A DNA stretch of 64,000 nucleotides from Bacteroidota bacterium (GTDB lineage Bacteria > Bacteroidota > Bacteroidia > Chitinophagales > Chitinophagaceae): positions 124,001 through 188,000 of the forward strand of contig CANGUG010000002.1 of assembly GCA_947457075.1 (NCBI GenBank), read 5' to 3'. The notes beneath the pieces were generated by a model that had not been told where the DNA came from, ran no database searches, and saw only the letters and a list, made by a program, of their open reading frames with translations. The translations under genes and the position numbers were made by a program. This document shows, in pieces, positions 18,331 to 27,213 of this stretch; the stretch's first letter is position 1; each line of letters begins with the position of its first letter.

Positions 18331-18362
18331 AAAAAAGCCTATCAACAACATTGATAGGCTTT
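18331..18362 (-). terminator. Rho-independent terminator of the tRNA-Arg gene
   Basis: Read on the minus strand, a perfect 10-bp stem (AGCCTATCAA / TTGATAGGCT) with a 5-base loop is followed by a run of six T. It begins directly at the 3' end of the tRNA. Confidence 0.88.
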
Positions 18363-18363
18363 G

Positions 18364-18435
18364 TGGTCTCGCCAAGAATCGAACTTGGATCTAGTGTTTA
18401 GGAAACACCTATTCTATCCATTGAACTACGGGACC
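18364..18435 (-). tRNA. tRNA-Arg (anticodon CCT)
   Basis: The minus strand folds as a cloverleaf. The 7-bp acceptor (GGTCCCG / CGAGACC) has one C-A mismatch at the fifth pair. The anticodon stem GGTGT/ACACT encloses loop TTCCTAA, giving anticodon CCT (reads AGG). The T-arm contains GTTCGATTC. Discriminator is A; CCA is not encoded. A strong terminator follows at once. Confidence 0.93.
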
Positions 18436-18543
18436 CCCTTTGCTAGTGGTTGCTTTATTGAGATTGACTCGACCAAACACCCCCTAGTTCTTATTAAGGA
18501 GGGCAAAAATAACTACTTCTTTTTAAGTGACCGTATATTTTGG

Positions 18544-18551
18544 TATCTTTG
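18544..18551 (+). promoter_or_regulatory. Candidate -7 promoter element (TATCTTTG)
   Basis: An exact match to the Bacteroidota -7 consensus TAnnTTTG, 94 bases before the ATG of the TPR protein at 18646. No convincing -33 TTG lies at the proper spacing, so this is tentative. Confidence 0.3.
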
Positions 18552-18645
18552 ACTGGCTAAAAATAATAGTAGCCTCGGTTAGCTTCATTTTCGAACTCAA
18601 TGACTAGAAAGGGAGGGCCGAAAAACATATAAATTGTTCGTATTT

Positions 18646-19302
18646 ATGAAGTTGTATAATATCATTATTAAGTATCGTATTTGGTTGAGTTTAGTGGCTA
18701 TTTTCGCGGGTTTAGGCCTTCAATTTAGTGGAACGAGCAACTTTTGGCCTGTTTTTCCCTTGTATTTCCTTGGGTTAATCGGCATTTTAAGTCATTTTTT
18801 TATTGGGCCACTTAGATTGGTTCAAGCGCCAATGGAAGCAGGGGATATGGACGAAGTGGAGCGCATTTTAGCGACTATTTGGTGGCCTCAATTATTATAT
18901 AAGCCTGTTCGCAGCACTTACTATACGATTAAGGGGAATATTGCCATGGTGAAACAGGACTTTGATACAGCGGAACAGCACTTAAAAAAAAGCAATGATT
19001 TAGGATCTGCCATGCCAGAAGCAGAAGGGGCTAATAAATTACAGTTAGGGATGATGGCTATGCAAAAAGGCGACCTTAAACAAGGAGAAGCTTATATCCG
19101 CGCGGCCATCAGAGCCGGTATTCAAGACAAAGAATCAGAAGCAGTTGCTTTTTTAAGCATGTGTCAAATTTTTATGAATAAGCGTGAATTCCGTGCAGCC
19201 AAAGATTACTTTAGAAAAGCAAAATCCTGTAAGCCAACCACTAAACAAGTAGTGGATCAAATTAAAGATATCGAGAAATATATTTCTCGAATGCCAGGAT
19301 AA
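18646..19302 (+). CDS. Membrane-anchored tetratricopeptide-repeat protein
   Basis: A 218-residue protein with two N-terminal membrane helices (IWLSLVAIFAGLGLQFSG, then FPLYFLGLIGILSHFFIG), followed by three to four TPR-like helical pairs (residues about 65-215, for example YYTIKGNIAMVKQDFDTAEQ and LGMMAMQKGDLKQGEAYIR). ATG at 18646 is preferred over the in-frame TTG at 18634, since it gives a conventional short N-terminus (MKLYNIIIKYR). It is probably a scaffold facing the cytoplasm. The stop codon is only 3 bases from the end of the convergent purN fusion gene. No specific family function is recognised. Confidence 0.8.
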   Translation: MKLYNIIIKYRIWLSLVAIFAGLGLQFSGTSNFWPVFPLYFLGLIGILSHFFIGPLRLVQAPMEAGDMDEVERILATIWWPQLLYKPVRSTYYTIKGNIAMVKQDFDTAEQHLKKSNDLGSAMPEAEGANKLQLGMMAMQKGDLKQGEAYIRAAIRAGIQDKESEAVAFLSMCQIFMNKREFRAAKDYFRKAKSCKPTTKQVVDQIKDIEKYISRMPG

Positions 19303-19305
19303 TAA

Positions 19306-20214
19306 TTACTTCAATAATTTTTCAATAGTAGGTGCAAAATGTGCATGTTCTAATGCATGAATTTTTTGCGCTAAGCTTGTTGGTGTTTCTCCTTCTTCTA
19401 TCGAACAATTTGCTTGAAAAATTATAGCACCATCATCATACTGTTCATTCACCCAATGAATGGTAATACCCGATTGCTTTTCTCCCGCAGCCATTACAGC
19501 TTCATGTACTTTCGCACCATACATTCCTTTACCTCCATAGTTGGGTAATAGCGCTGGATGTATATTGATAATGCCTTTGGCATTGCCCACAGTTTTTTCA
19601 AATGCTTTCACTAATACGGGCGGTAGCTTCCATAAAAATCCTGCAAGTACAATGAAATGAATACCTGCATTGCGTAAACTTTCTACATATCCGTTGGATG
19701 CAAATTCTGTCTTATTAATTATAAGGGTAGGGATGCCATTTTCTTTGGCAATATCTAAAACACCTGCGCCAGGTACATTACAAACAATAAGCGAAATTTT
19801 GATTCGATTATGGTGATGAAAATATTCGATTATTTTTTTAGCATTTGTTCCCGCTCCTGAAGCAAAAATGGCTACATGAATCGGCCCATTTGCATTAGCA
19901 GTATTGGACCCCATTATTTCTCCTTCACTTACCCTGCCCAATAATTTAGAACCCATTCTGCTTAAATAGCCCTTAAAAAACGAAAATTGACCTGTTAAAA
20001 AACTTACGAAAATCACCGAAAAAGGCCAAATTATGGTCAAAAACACCGGATATGCCACCCAAAATGCCCAATTTTTCTCCAAAAACACCAATTTTAATAA
20101 AAAACTAGTGAGTCGCCCACTTAGGCTACCCCCTAATGCAAAAGTGAGTATGATGAACCAAAATTGAACTGGGCCCACCCCCCATTTTGCCTGTAATTTG
20201 TTAATTCCCTTCAT
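19306..20214 (-). CDS. purN: Phosphoribosylglycinamide formyltransferase fused to an N-terminal membrane domain
   Basis: A 302-residue fusion. Residues 1-95 form a small membrane domain with two hydrophobic segments (VQFWFIILTFALGGSLSG and FWVAYPVFLTIIWPFSVIF), resembling the DUF6787-type proteins of Bacteroidota. Residues 112-302 are PurN, which transfers formyl from 10-formyl-THF to GAR in purine synthesis. Visible motifs are ASGAGTNAKKI, then INIHPALLPNYGG with the catalytic Asn and His, and YDDGAIIFQ with the catalytic Asp. An in-frame ATG at 19914 is preceded by AAGGAG with 6 bases spacing. A soluble 202-residue PurN, close to the normal length of about 200-210, could start there. Both products may be made. 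Confidence 0.9.
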   Translation of the reverse strand: MKGINKLQAKWGVGPVQFWFIILTFALGGSLSGRLTSFLLKLVFLEKNWAFWVAYPVFLTIIWPFSVIFVSFLTGQFSFFKGYLSRMGSKLLGRVSEGEIMGSNTANANGPIHVAIFASGAGTNAKKIIEYFHHHNRIKISLIVCNVPGAGVLDIAKENGIPTLIINKTEFASNGYVESLRNAGIHFIVLAGFLWKLPPVLVKAFEKTVGNAKGIINIHPALLPNYGGKGMYGAKVHEAVMAAGEKQSGITIHWVNEQYDDGAIIFQANCSIEEGETPTSLAQKIHALEHAHFAPTIEKLLK

Positions 20215-20421
20215 TTTTTAGCGTTTTCGAAGCCAAATACCTCGTTTGAGGTCCAAAGGTGGTCTTTTTTTTCAAAAATTGGGCCTCGAAGTTCAACATT
20301 TTTACTTCTGTTTAACCAAAGCTTACAATTTCATGACAAAGGTCAACTTCTGGACACCGAGTTGCTTGAGCCTCAATATTTCACGTCGAAAAAATTGCGA
20401 AAAAAAACAGACAATTCTTAG

Positions 20422-20449
20422 TTTGGAAAGTGTTTCTTAGCTAAATTTG
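20422..20449 (+). promoter_or_regulatory. Candidate promoter of the act-cox operon
   Basis: TTTG at 20422-20425 and TAAATTTG at 20442-20449 match the Bacteroidota -33 and -7 elements, with a 16-base spacer (slightly short). Transcription would start near 20456, leaving a 5' leader of about 40 bases before actA. The rest of 20215-20421 shows no supported gene. Confidence 0.5.
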
Positions 20450-20495
20450 CACCCGTTCAAGGATATTTTTCCACACTAGACACTGTTTGTGTATT

Positions 20496-21755
20496 ATGAC
20501 AATTTTAAGAAGCCTAGCTAAGATCGTTTCGATCTTCCTATTTATCACCCTTAGTTCATCTATCGGTAATCAGTTGAATGCGCAAGATGGGAAAGCATTG
20601 TTCTCCCAAAACTGTGCATCATGTCACGCGGTTAACAAGAAATTAACTGGTCCTGCATTAGCAGGCGTTGAGGATCGTTGGCCTGATAAAAAGAATTTAT
20701 ATGCGTGGATTAAAAACTCTGCTGCATTCTTAAAAACGGGTGACCCTTATGCAAATAAATTATACGAAGAGTATAATAAAACTGCGATGAACAGTTTTCC
20801 TGGTTTATCAGAAAAAGACATTGATGCTATCTTAGTTTATATCAAATCAGTACCAGCAGCAGGTGCAGCACCCGCAGGAGGCGCAGCAACAGCAGGCGCT
20901 CCAGCCGCTGAAGATTCAGATAGTACTTTAGTATTTGGTATCTTAACTTTAATATTAGCAGTTGTTGCTTTAATTTTATTACAGGTTAATAGCAACTTGA
21001 AAAAATTATCTGATGACAAATCAGGTATCCCTGCAACAGAGCCTGTTCCTTTTTATCGTAACAAAGCATACATTGCTTTTGTAGCAATTATATTTTTTAT
21101 AGCAGGTGGTTACATGACTACTGTTGGTGCGATCAACTTAGGTCGTTCCAAAGATTATCAACCTGAACAACCTATTTATTATTCTCATAAAGTACACGCT
21201 GGCGTTAATCAAATTAACTGTCAATACTGTCATACTGGAACTTATCAAGGTAAGCAAGCTACTTTCCCAAGTGTGAATGTGTGTATGAACTGTCACGCTG
21301 CGATTAATGAATACAAGGGTGAACCATTGGTAAGAGAAAATGGAGATATCGTAGATGGTACAGCCGAAATTAAAAAATTATATAAGTACGCAGGCTTTAC
21401 AGAAGGTCAACCTTGGGATGCCTCAAAAGCTAAGCCAATTGAGTGGGTGCGTATTCACAATTTACCAGATCATGTTTACTTTAACCACGCACAACACGTG
21501 AACGCTGGACAGGTTGCTTGTCAACAATGTCATGGTGAAATTCAAAACATGGGTGAAGTAAAACAATTCTCTGACTTAAGTATGGGATGGTGCGTTAACT
21601 GTCACCGTGAAACTAAAGTTCAATTCAAAGACAATGGCTTCTATAGTATTTATGAAAAATTCCATGAAGATCTAAAATCTGGAAAAATTGATAGCACTAA
21701 AGGAATCACTGTTGAAAAAATTGGAGGTACTGAGTGTCAAAAATGTCACTACTAA
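20496..21755 (+). CDS. actA: Alternative complex III subunit ActA with extra N-terminal cytochrome c domain
   Basis: A 419-residue multiheme cytochrome c of the quinol-oxidising alternative complex III. After the signal peptide comes a monoheme domain (CASCH, residues 40-44), an Ala/Gly/Pro linker, two membrane helices (FGILTLILAVVALILL and AYIAFVAIIFFIAGGYM), and the pentaheme ActA domain with CQYCH, CMNCH, CQQCH, CVNCH and CQKCH. That makes six CxxCH motifs in total. I start at ATG 20496 rather than the TTG nine bases upstream. It opens the actABCDEF-coxBA operon and passes electrons from ActB toward the ActE/oxidase side. The N-terminal domain is an addition compared with a plain pentaheme ActA. 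Confidence 0.93.
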   Translation: MTILRSLAKIVSIFLFITLSSSIGNQLNAQDGKALFSQNCASCHAVNKKLTGPALAGVEDRWPDKKNLYAWIKNSAAFLKTGDPYANKLYEEYNKTAMNSFPGLSEKDIDAILVYIKSVPAAGAAPAGGAATAGAPAAEDSDSTLVFGILTLILAVVALILLQVNSNLKKLSDDKSGIPATEPVPFYRNKAYIAFVAIIFFIAGGYMTTVGAINLGRSKDYQPEQPIYYSHKVHAGVNQINCQYCHTGTYQGKQATFPSVNVCMNCHAAINEYKGEPLVRENGDIVDGTAEIKKLYKYAGFTEGQPWDASKAKPIEWVRIHNLPDHVYFNHAQHVNAGQVACQQCHGEIQNMGEVKQFSDLSMGWCVNCHRETKVQFKDNGFYSIYEKFHEDLKSGKIDSTKGITVEKIGGTECQKCHY

Positions 21756-21793
21756 TAATTAAAAAAGAAGCGTAATATTTTATATACATTATT

Positions 21794-24700
21794 ATGGAGC
21801 AAAATAAGAACTGGCAAAGCTTTGGTGAGTTAAACAAATCTGAAGCCTATAACAAAGAGGTGAACAATGAGTTCAATGAAGAACTTCCTGTTGTCGAGGA
21901 CCACAGTGGATTGTTACAAACAAAAGCACCTCGTCGTGACTTCTTAAAATATTTAGGTTTTAGTACTGCAGCTGCTGCTGTAGCTGCGAGCTGTGAAATG
22001 CCTATTAAAAAAGCAATTCCTTTCGCGAACAAACCAGAGGATATCGTTCCGGGTATCGCTGATTATTATGCAACTACTTATGTGCAGGATGGTGATGTGG
22101 TGAGTGTGATTGCAAAAGTGCGTGATGGTCGTCCCATTAAATTAGAAGGTAATAGTTTAAGTCCAATCACTGCAGGTGGAACCTCAGCAAGAGTGCAAGC
22201 TTCTGTGTTGGATTTATATGATACTGCTCGTTTACGTTTCCCAACCATTGGTGGTAAGGAAGCAACATTCGAAGCAATTGATAAAGCCATTGCTGCTGAA
22301 TTATCTGGCAATGCAGTGATTGTAACTAGCTCGATCACTTCTCCTTCTACAAAAGAAGTGATTGCAAAATTCTTAGCTAAATATCCTGGAAGCAAGCATG
22401 TAACTTATGATGCTGATTCTTTCAGCGGCATGTTATTAGCGAATGAAGCAAGCTATGGTAAAAAAGTGATTCCTTCTTATCAGTTTGATAAAGCAAAAGC
22501 AATTGTTTCTTTAAGTGCAGACTTTTTAGGAACATGGTTAAGCCCTGTTGAATTTGCTAGACAATACGCAACTGGTAAAAAAATAGATGAGAAAAATCCT
22601 GCGATGAGCAAGCATATCCACTTTGAAACAGTGGCTAGCTTAACGGGTTCTAACGCAGATGAAAAATATTTATGTCGTCCTTCTGAAATAGGCGCTATCG
22701 CTGTTGCTTTATTAAGTGCAGTGAAAGGTGGTGAAATTGCAGGGGTGGACGCTAAGTTAAAAGCAGGTATCCAAGCAGCTGCCAAAGCATTGACTGCTAA
22801 TAAAAGTGCTGCATTAGTGGTTGCCGGTAGCAATGACAAGGATGTGCAAGTGGTAGTGAACGCAATTAATGACGCGATTGGTGCAAATGGCACGACCATT
22901 AATTTTGGTACTACTTTAAATTATCGTCAAGGTATTGATAGTGACTTTGCTGCATTAGTGGATGATATGAATGCAGGAAAAGTAAACGCAGTTTTAATTC
23001 ACGGTGCAAACCCTGTGTACACATGGCCTGCAGCGGATAAAGTAAAAGCTGGTTTAGCAAAAGTGAAAACAACTATTTCATTTAACGGCAAGGTAGATGA
23101 AACTGCTGCAGTTTGTAAATATGTAATTCCTGATCATCATTTCTTAGAAAGTTGGGGAGATGCTGAACCAGTTACTGGCCACATTTCTTTTATTCAACCA
23201 ACAATCGCTCCTTTATTTAAAACACGCGCTTTCCAAGATTCTTTATTAAAATGGTCTGGTGATGCTGCTGATTATACCAGTTTCGTTAAAAATTACTGGT
23301 CAACTAAATTAGGCGGAGAGAATGGTTGGAATAAAACATTGCAAGAAGGTGTAATTAATCCTGCAGCTCCAGTAGTGAGTGGTGCAAGTATTAATGCAGC
23401 TGCAGTTGCTACTTCTTTAATCGCAGTAAACGCAGCGAAGCCTTCTACAAAAATTGAATTAGCCTTATACCAAAAAGTAGCAATTGGTGCAGGTCAAGGT
23501 GCAAGTAACCCATGGTTACAAGAATTACCAGATCCTGTTACACGTGCTACTTGGGATAACTATATTATTGTTTCTCCAGTAATGGCGAAAACATTATTAA
23601 ACATTGACTTAAACAACGGTGGTCAAGCCGATGCTTACGAGGTACAACCTCCTAAGAAAGTGGTTAAGTTAACTGTGGATGGAAAATCAATTGAATTGCC
23701 TGTATTAATTATACCTGGTACGCATCCACAAACAGTGGGTATCGCGGTAGGGTATGGTCGTGCAGAATCAATTGGTAAAGCAGTGGTAGGTACAGGTAAA
23801 AATGCTTATCCTTTAGCTTGCATTAAAAATGGTACAGTGAACTTAAGCTGTGCAGATGTGAAGTTGGAAGTAACTGGTGCAACTTATCCTGTTGCTTTAA
23901 CACAAACGCATTTCCGTTACGATACTACACAAGGTAATCGTACCGAGGTAATGAAGGAATTAACTTTAGCAGCTTACAAGCATAATCCAAAAGAAATTAT
24001 CGAAGAGCGCGCGCGTGAATACCGTGGTCAAATGGTAGGGGGTGATAAAATGACCGACGAGCAAGTGCTTGAAAACTTTGCAAAAGATGCTACAATTTAT
24101 CCTGTGTACGATCGTCCAGGTATTAAATGGGGTATGAGCGTTGACTTAAATGCTTGTAATGGTTGTGGTGCTTGTGTGGTGGCATGTAATGCAGAGAACA
24201 ACGTTGCTATTGTAGGTAAGCCTGAAGTTTTACGCGGTCATGAAATGCATTGGTTGCGTATCGATAAATACTTTAGTGGAGATATGGATAATCCAAAAGT
24301 GGTTTTCCAACCATTAATGTGTCAGCATTGTGACAACGCTCCTTGTGAAAACGTTTGTCCAGTAGCGGCGACCAACCATAGCTCTGAAGGTTTAAACCAA
24401 ATGACTTATAACAGATGTATTGGTACACGTTATTGCGCGAACAACTGTCCTTTCAAAGTACGTCGCTTTAACTGGGCTGATTACACTGGCGCTGATAGCT
24501 TCCCTGATAACCAAGAAGGAGAAGTGAACGATGTAGTAATGAACATGAATGATGATTTAACAAGAATGGTATTAAACCCAGACGTTACTGTTAGATCTCG
24601 TGGTGTGATTGAAAAATGTTCTTTCTGTGTACAAAGATTACAAGCAGCTAAATTAGAAGCGAAAAAAGATTCACGTCCAATGGTGGATAGTGATATTAAA

Positions 24701-24964
24701 GTAGCTTGTCAACAATCTTGTCCTACCAACGCAATTACTTTTGGTAACGCCAATGACAAACATAGCGCTATCACTAAAGTACGTGTAGAGAATCCTAATC
24801 GTCAGTTTTATGTGTTAGAGCAATTACACGTTTTACCTAACGTTACTTACTTAGCAAAAGTGAGAAACGCCGAGGAGGGTGAAGGACACACTGAAAAAGC
24901 AGCGCATACTGAAAAGGCGGAAGGTGCTCATGCTGATAAAGCGGAACACACTGAAAAGCACTAA
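21794..24964 (+). CDS. actB: Alternative complex III subunit ActB (molybdopterin-like plus Fe-S ferredoxin domains)
   Basis: A 1056-residue subunit with a Tat-type signal (RRDFLKYLGFS near residue 37) running into AAAAVAASC, a possible lipobox. Residues about 90-760 are the B1 domain, related to molybdopterin oxidoreductases but known in this complex to lack Mo cofactor. From about residue 785, four Fe-S cysteine groups follow (CNGCGACVVACN; CQHCDNAPCENVCP; CIGTRYCANNCP; CSFCVQR with CQQSCP). The tail is a His/Glu/Lys-rich repeat of HTEKA type. It forms the electron wire between the quinol site in ActC and the hemes of ActA. A 177-base gap with two hairpins separates it from actC. Confidence 0.95.
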   Translation: MEQNKNWQSFGELNKSEAYNKEVNNEFNEELPVVEDHSGLLQTKAPRRDFLKYLGFSTAAAAVAASCEMPIKKAIPFANKPEDIVPGIADYYATTYVQDGDVVSVIAKVRDGRPIKLEGNSLSPITAGGTSARVQASVLDLYDTARLRFPTIGGKEATFEAIDKAIAAELSGNAVIVTSSITSPSTKEVIAKFLAKYPGSKHVTYDADSFSGMLLANEASYGKKVIPSYQFDKAKAIVSLSADFLGTWLSPVEFARQYATGKKIDEKNPAMSKHIHFETVASLTGSNADEKYLCRPSEIGAIAVALLSAVKGGEIAGVDAKLKAGIQAAAKALTANKSAALVVAGSNDKDVQVVVNAINDAIGANGTTINFGTTLNYRQGIDSDFAALVDDMNAGKVNAVLIHGANPVYTWPAADKVKAGLAKVKTTISFNGKVDETAAVCKYVIPDHHFLESWGDAEPVTGHISFIQPTIAPLFKTRAFQDSLLKWSGDAADYTSFVKNYWSTKLGGENGWNKTLQEGVINPAAPVVSGASINAAAVATSLIAVNAAKPSTKIELALYQKVAIGAGQGASNPWLQELPDPVTRATWDNYIIVSPVMAKTLLNIDLNNGGQADAYEVQPPKKVVKLTVDGKSIELPVLIIPGTHPQTVGIAVGYGRAESIGKAVVGTGKNAYPLACIKNGTVNLSCADVKLEVTGATYPVALTQTHFRYDTTQGNRTEVMKELTLAAYKHNPKEIIEERAREYRGQMVGGDKMTDEQVLENFAKDATIYPVYDRPGIKWGMSVDLNACNGCGACVVACNAENNVAIVGKPEVLRGHEMHWLRIDKYFSGDMDNPKVVFQPLMCQHCDNAPCENVCPVAATNHSSEGLNQMTYNRCIGTRYCANNCPFKVRRFNWADYTGADSFPDNQEGEVNDVVMNMNDDLTRMVLNPDVTVRSRGVIEKCSFCVQRLQAAKLEAKKDSRPMVDSDIKVACQQSCPTNAITFGNANDKHSAITKVRVENPNRQFYVLEQLHVLPNVTYLAKVRNAEEGEGHTEKAAHTEKAEGAHADKAEHTEKH

Positions 24965-24978
24965 TCATTAGCGAAAAA

Positions 24979-25077
24979 AAATCAAGCAAAAACTTGATTT
25001 GAATAAAGTAAAATGAGTTTTAAAAAATAAGTTGAATAGTAATTAATTAGAAAAGAAAATCAAGCAATGCTTGATTT
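24979..25077 (+). repeat. Two near-identical hairpins between actB and actC
   Basis: Stem-loop 1 is AAATCAAG/CTTGATTT (24979-25000, 6-base loop). Stem-loop 2 is AAATCAAGC/GCTTGATTT (25057-25077, 3-base loop). They share the same stem sequence and are 78 bases apart. Neither is followed by a T-run, so they look less like terminators than mRNA processing or stability elements. They occupy the only long gap inside the act operon. Confidence 0.6.
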
Positions 25078-25141
25078 GATGTAGAGAAAAAGTAAAAAAT
25101 TGAACTAGAATTTAGATTAAAAAATTTAAGAAATAGTAGAT

Positions 25142-26587
25142 ATGCATATTAAGTACGAATCACAACTGCGCGAACCCTTAGTATATGGTAATAAAACCTA
25201 TGCTCAAGTAACTGAAGACATCGTGCGACCTATCGAAGCCAAGCCATCTCGTTTATGGTACATTGGTTTTTTCATTGCTGTTACCTTACTTATGTTTGGT
25301 GCTTACAGTGTATATCGTGAGGTAACTTACGGAATTGGTCAGTGGAACTTGAACAAAACCATTGGATGGGGTTGGGATATTACCAACTTCGTATGGTGGG
25401 TAGGTATCGGTCACGCAGGTACATTGATTTCTGCTGTATTGTTATTATTCCGTCAAGGATGGAGAACTGGGGTGAATCGTGCTGCAGAGGCGATGACCAT
25501 TTTTGCCGTTATGTGTGCGGGTCAATTTCCTATCTTCCACATGGGTCGTGTATGGATGGCTTTCTTTGTAATGCCTTACCCTAACTCTCGTGGTCCATTA
25601 TGGGTGAACTTTAACTCGCCCTTATTATGGGACGTATTCGCGATTTCTACTTACTTCACCGTATCCTTATTATTTTGGTACTCTGGTTTATTGCCTGACT
25701 TCGCAACAGTGCGTGATAGAGCATTCACCAAATTGAGAAAAAAATTATATGGTATTGCTTCTTTTGGTTGGACTGGTTCTACGAAGCATTGGCAAAGACA
25801 TGAGAGTTTATCTTTAGTATTAGCAGGTTTATCTACACCGCTTGTATTATCGGTACACACGATTGTATCTTTTGACTTTGCGACTTCAGTTATTCCAGGA
25901 TGGCATACTACTATCTTCCCTCCTTACTTCGTTGCCGGTGCGATTTTCTCTGGCTTCGCGATGGTACAAACCTTATTATTAATTGTAAGAAAAGTATTTG
26001 GGTTAACCGACTATATCACTATTGGACACATTGACTTAATGAATAAAGTAATTGTACTTACAGGTAGTATTGTAGGTATTGCTTACTTAACTGAATTGTT
26101 CATGGGTTGGTATTCTCAAAATAAATATGAAGGATATACTTTCTGGTATAGCCGTGCTTATTTATTTAGCCCTTATGGCTGGAGCTATTGGGGTATGATG
26201 GCTTGTAACGTAATTTCTCCGCAAATTTTCTGGTCTAAGAAAATGAGAAGAAATGTATTTGTTACTTTCTTCATGAGTATCATCGTTAACATTGGTATGT
26301 GGTTTGAGCGTTTTGTAATTATCGTTACCTCATTATATCGTGATTACTTACCTTCTAGCTGGTCTGTATATTACAGCCCTAGCATTTGGGAGATTGGTTT
26401 TTACGCTGGAACATTTGGTTTATTCTTCACTTGCTTCTTCCTATTCGCTAAATACTTCCCAGTAATTGCGGTGGCAGAAATTAAGTATGTATTAAAACGC
26501 AGCGGTGAATCGTATAAACCAGAATTTGACGCTATCGAAAAACAGCAGCTTGATTCATTCGTTCACGATCATGCGCATGCTCATTAA
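25142..26587 (+). CDS. actC: Alternative complex III subunit ActC (NrfD/PsrC-like quinol subunit)
   Basis: A 481-residue membrane protein of the NrfD/PsrC family with about ten transmembrane helices. Typical sequences are WDITNFVWWVGIGHAGTLIS near residue 80 and WHTTIFPPYFVAGAIFSG near residue 255. The family binds and oxidises menaquinol close to the periplasmic face, handing electrons to the Fe-S clusters of ActB. The N-terminus faces the cytoplasm; the C-terminus ends in a His-rich tail (HDHAHAH). actD follows after 22 bases. Confidence 0.95.
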   Translation: MHIKYESQLREPLVYGNKTYAQVTEDIVRPIEAKPSRLWYIGFFIAVTLLMFGAYSVYREVTYGIGQWNLNKTIGWGWDITNFVWWVGIGHAGTLISAVLLLFRQGWRTGVNRAAEAMTIFAVMCAGQFPIFHMGRVWMAFFVMPYPNSRGPLWVNFNSPLLWDVFAISTYFTVSLLFWYSGLLPDFATVRDRAFTKLRKKLYGIASFGWTGSTKHWQRHESLSLVLAGLSTPLVLSVHTIVSFDFATSVIPGWHTTIFPPYFVAGAIFSGFAMVQTLLLIVRKVFGLTDYITIGHIDLMNKVIVLTGSIVGIAYLTELFMGWYSQNKYEGYTFWYSRAYLFSPYGWSYWGMMACNVISPQIFWSKKMRRNVFVTFFMSIIVNIGMWFERFVIIVTSLYRDYLPSSWSVYYSPSIWEIGFYAGTFGLFFTCFFLFAKYFPVIAVAEIKYVLKRSGESYKPEFDAIEKQQLDSFVHDHAHAH

Positions 26588-26609
26588 TTATTAGTTTAAG
26601 AAATATACT

Positions 26610-27194
26610 ATGGCACAAAAGAAATTTGTAGTTGGTTGTTTTGATGATGAAAAAGTTTTGTTTCCTGCAGTTAAGCAAGTACGTACTGCTGGGTATAAAA
26701 TAAAAGACGTGTACACGCCCTTCCCGGTGCATGGTTTAGACCACGCTTTGGGTATGCGTGAAACTAGTTTGCATACAGCCGGCTTTATTTATGGTATCAC
26801 TGGTACCACTACTGCAATTAGTTGTATTAGCTGGATTTTCACAAAGGACTGGCCTTTAAACATTGGTGGTAAACCACACTTTGCTTTGCCAGCATGGATC
26901 CCTATTATTTTTGAGTTGACAGTATTGTTTGCAGCAGTAGGTATGGTACTTACTTTCTTATACCTATGTCAGTTGGCTCCAGGGGTGAAAAAACACCATT
27001 TCCATAAAAGAGCAACGGATGATTTATTTGTTATGGTGCTTGAGTGTACTGACAAAACAAATGCCGACGACTTAAAAGCATTGTTAACTTCTAATGGTGC
27101 AGTTGAAACAGACATTCAAGTGGCTGAAGAAGACTGGTGGTTTGGCACTTATGATAACGACAACGAAAACTTATATAAGCAAGTATCTCATTAA
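26610..27194 (+). CDS. actD: Alternative complex III subunit ActD (DUF3341)
   Basis: A 194-residue protein matching the DUF3341/ActD layout. A cytoplasmic N-terminal domain contains FDDEKVLFPAVKQVRTAGYK and VHGLDHALGMRET. Two membrane helices follow (TAGFIYGITGTTTAISCISW and WIPIIFELTVLFAAVGMVLT), then a C-terminal cytoplasmic domain. ActD packs against ActC and ActF and is structural, without cofactors. It sits 19 bases before actE. Confidence 0.94.
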   Translation: MAQKKFVVGCFDDEKVLFPAVKQVRTAGYKIKDVYTPFPVHGLDHALGMRETSLHTAGFIYGITGTTTAISCISWIFTKDWPLNIGGKPHFALPAWIPIIFELTVLFAAVGMVLTFLYLCQLAPGVKKHHFHKRATDDLFVMVLECTDKTNADDLKALLTSNGAVETDIQVAEEDWWFGTYDNDNENLYKQVSH

Positions 27195-27213
27195 TTGAAT
27201 TAAGAATAACAAG

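Noticed and set aside
18361..18552. 63-residue plus-strand ORF
   Set aside because: It runs antisense through tRNA-Arg and its terminator and shows no family features.
20246..20440. 64-residue ORF upstream of actA
   Set aside because: It overlaps the predicted act promoter, has no homology features and poor codon character.
22480..22899. 139-residue ORF antisense to actB
   Set aside because: A shadow frame; its composition mirrors the Ala-rich actB region.
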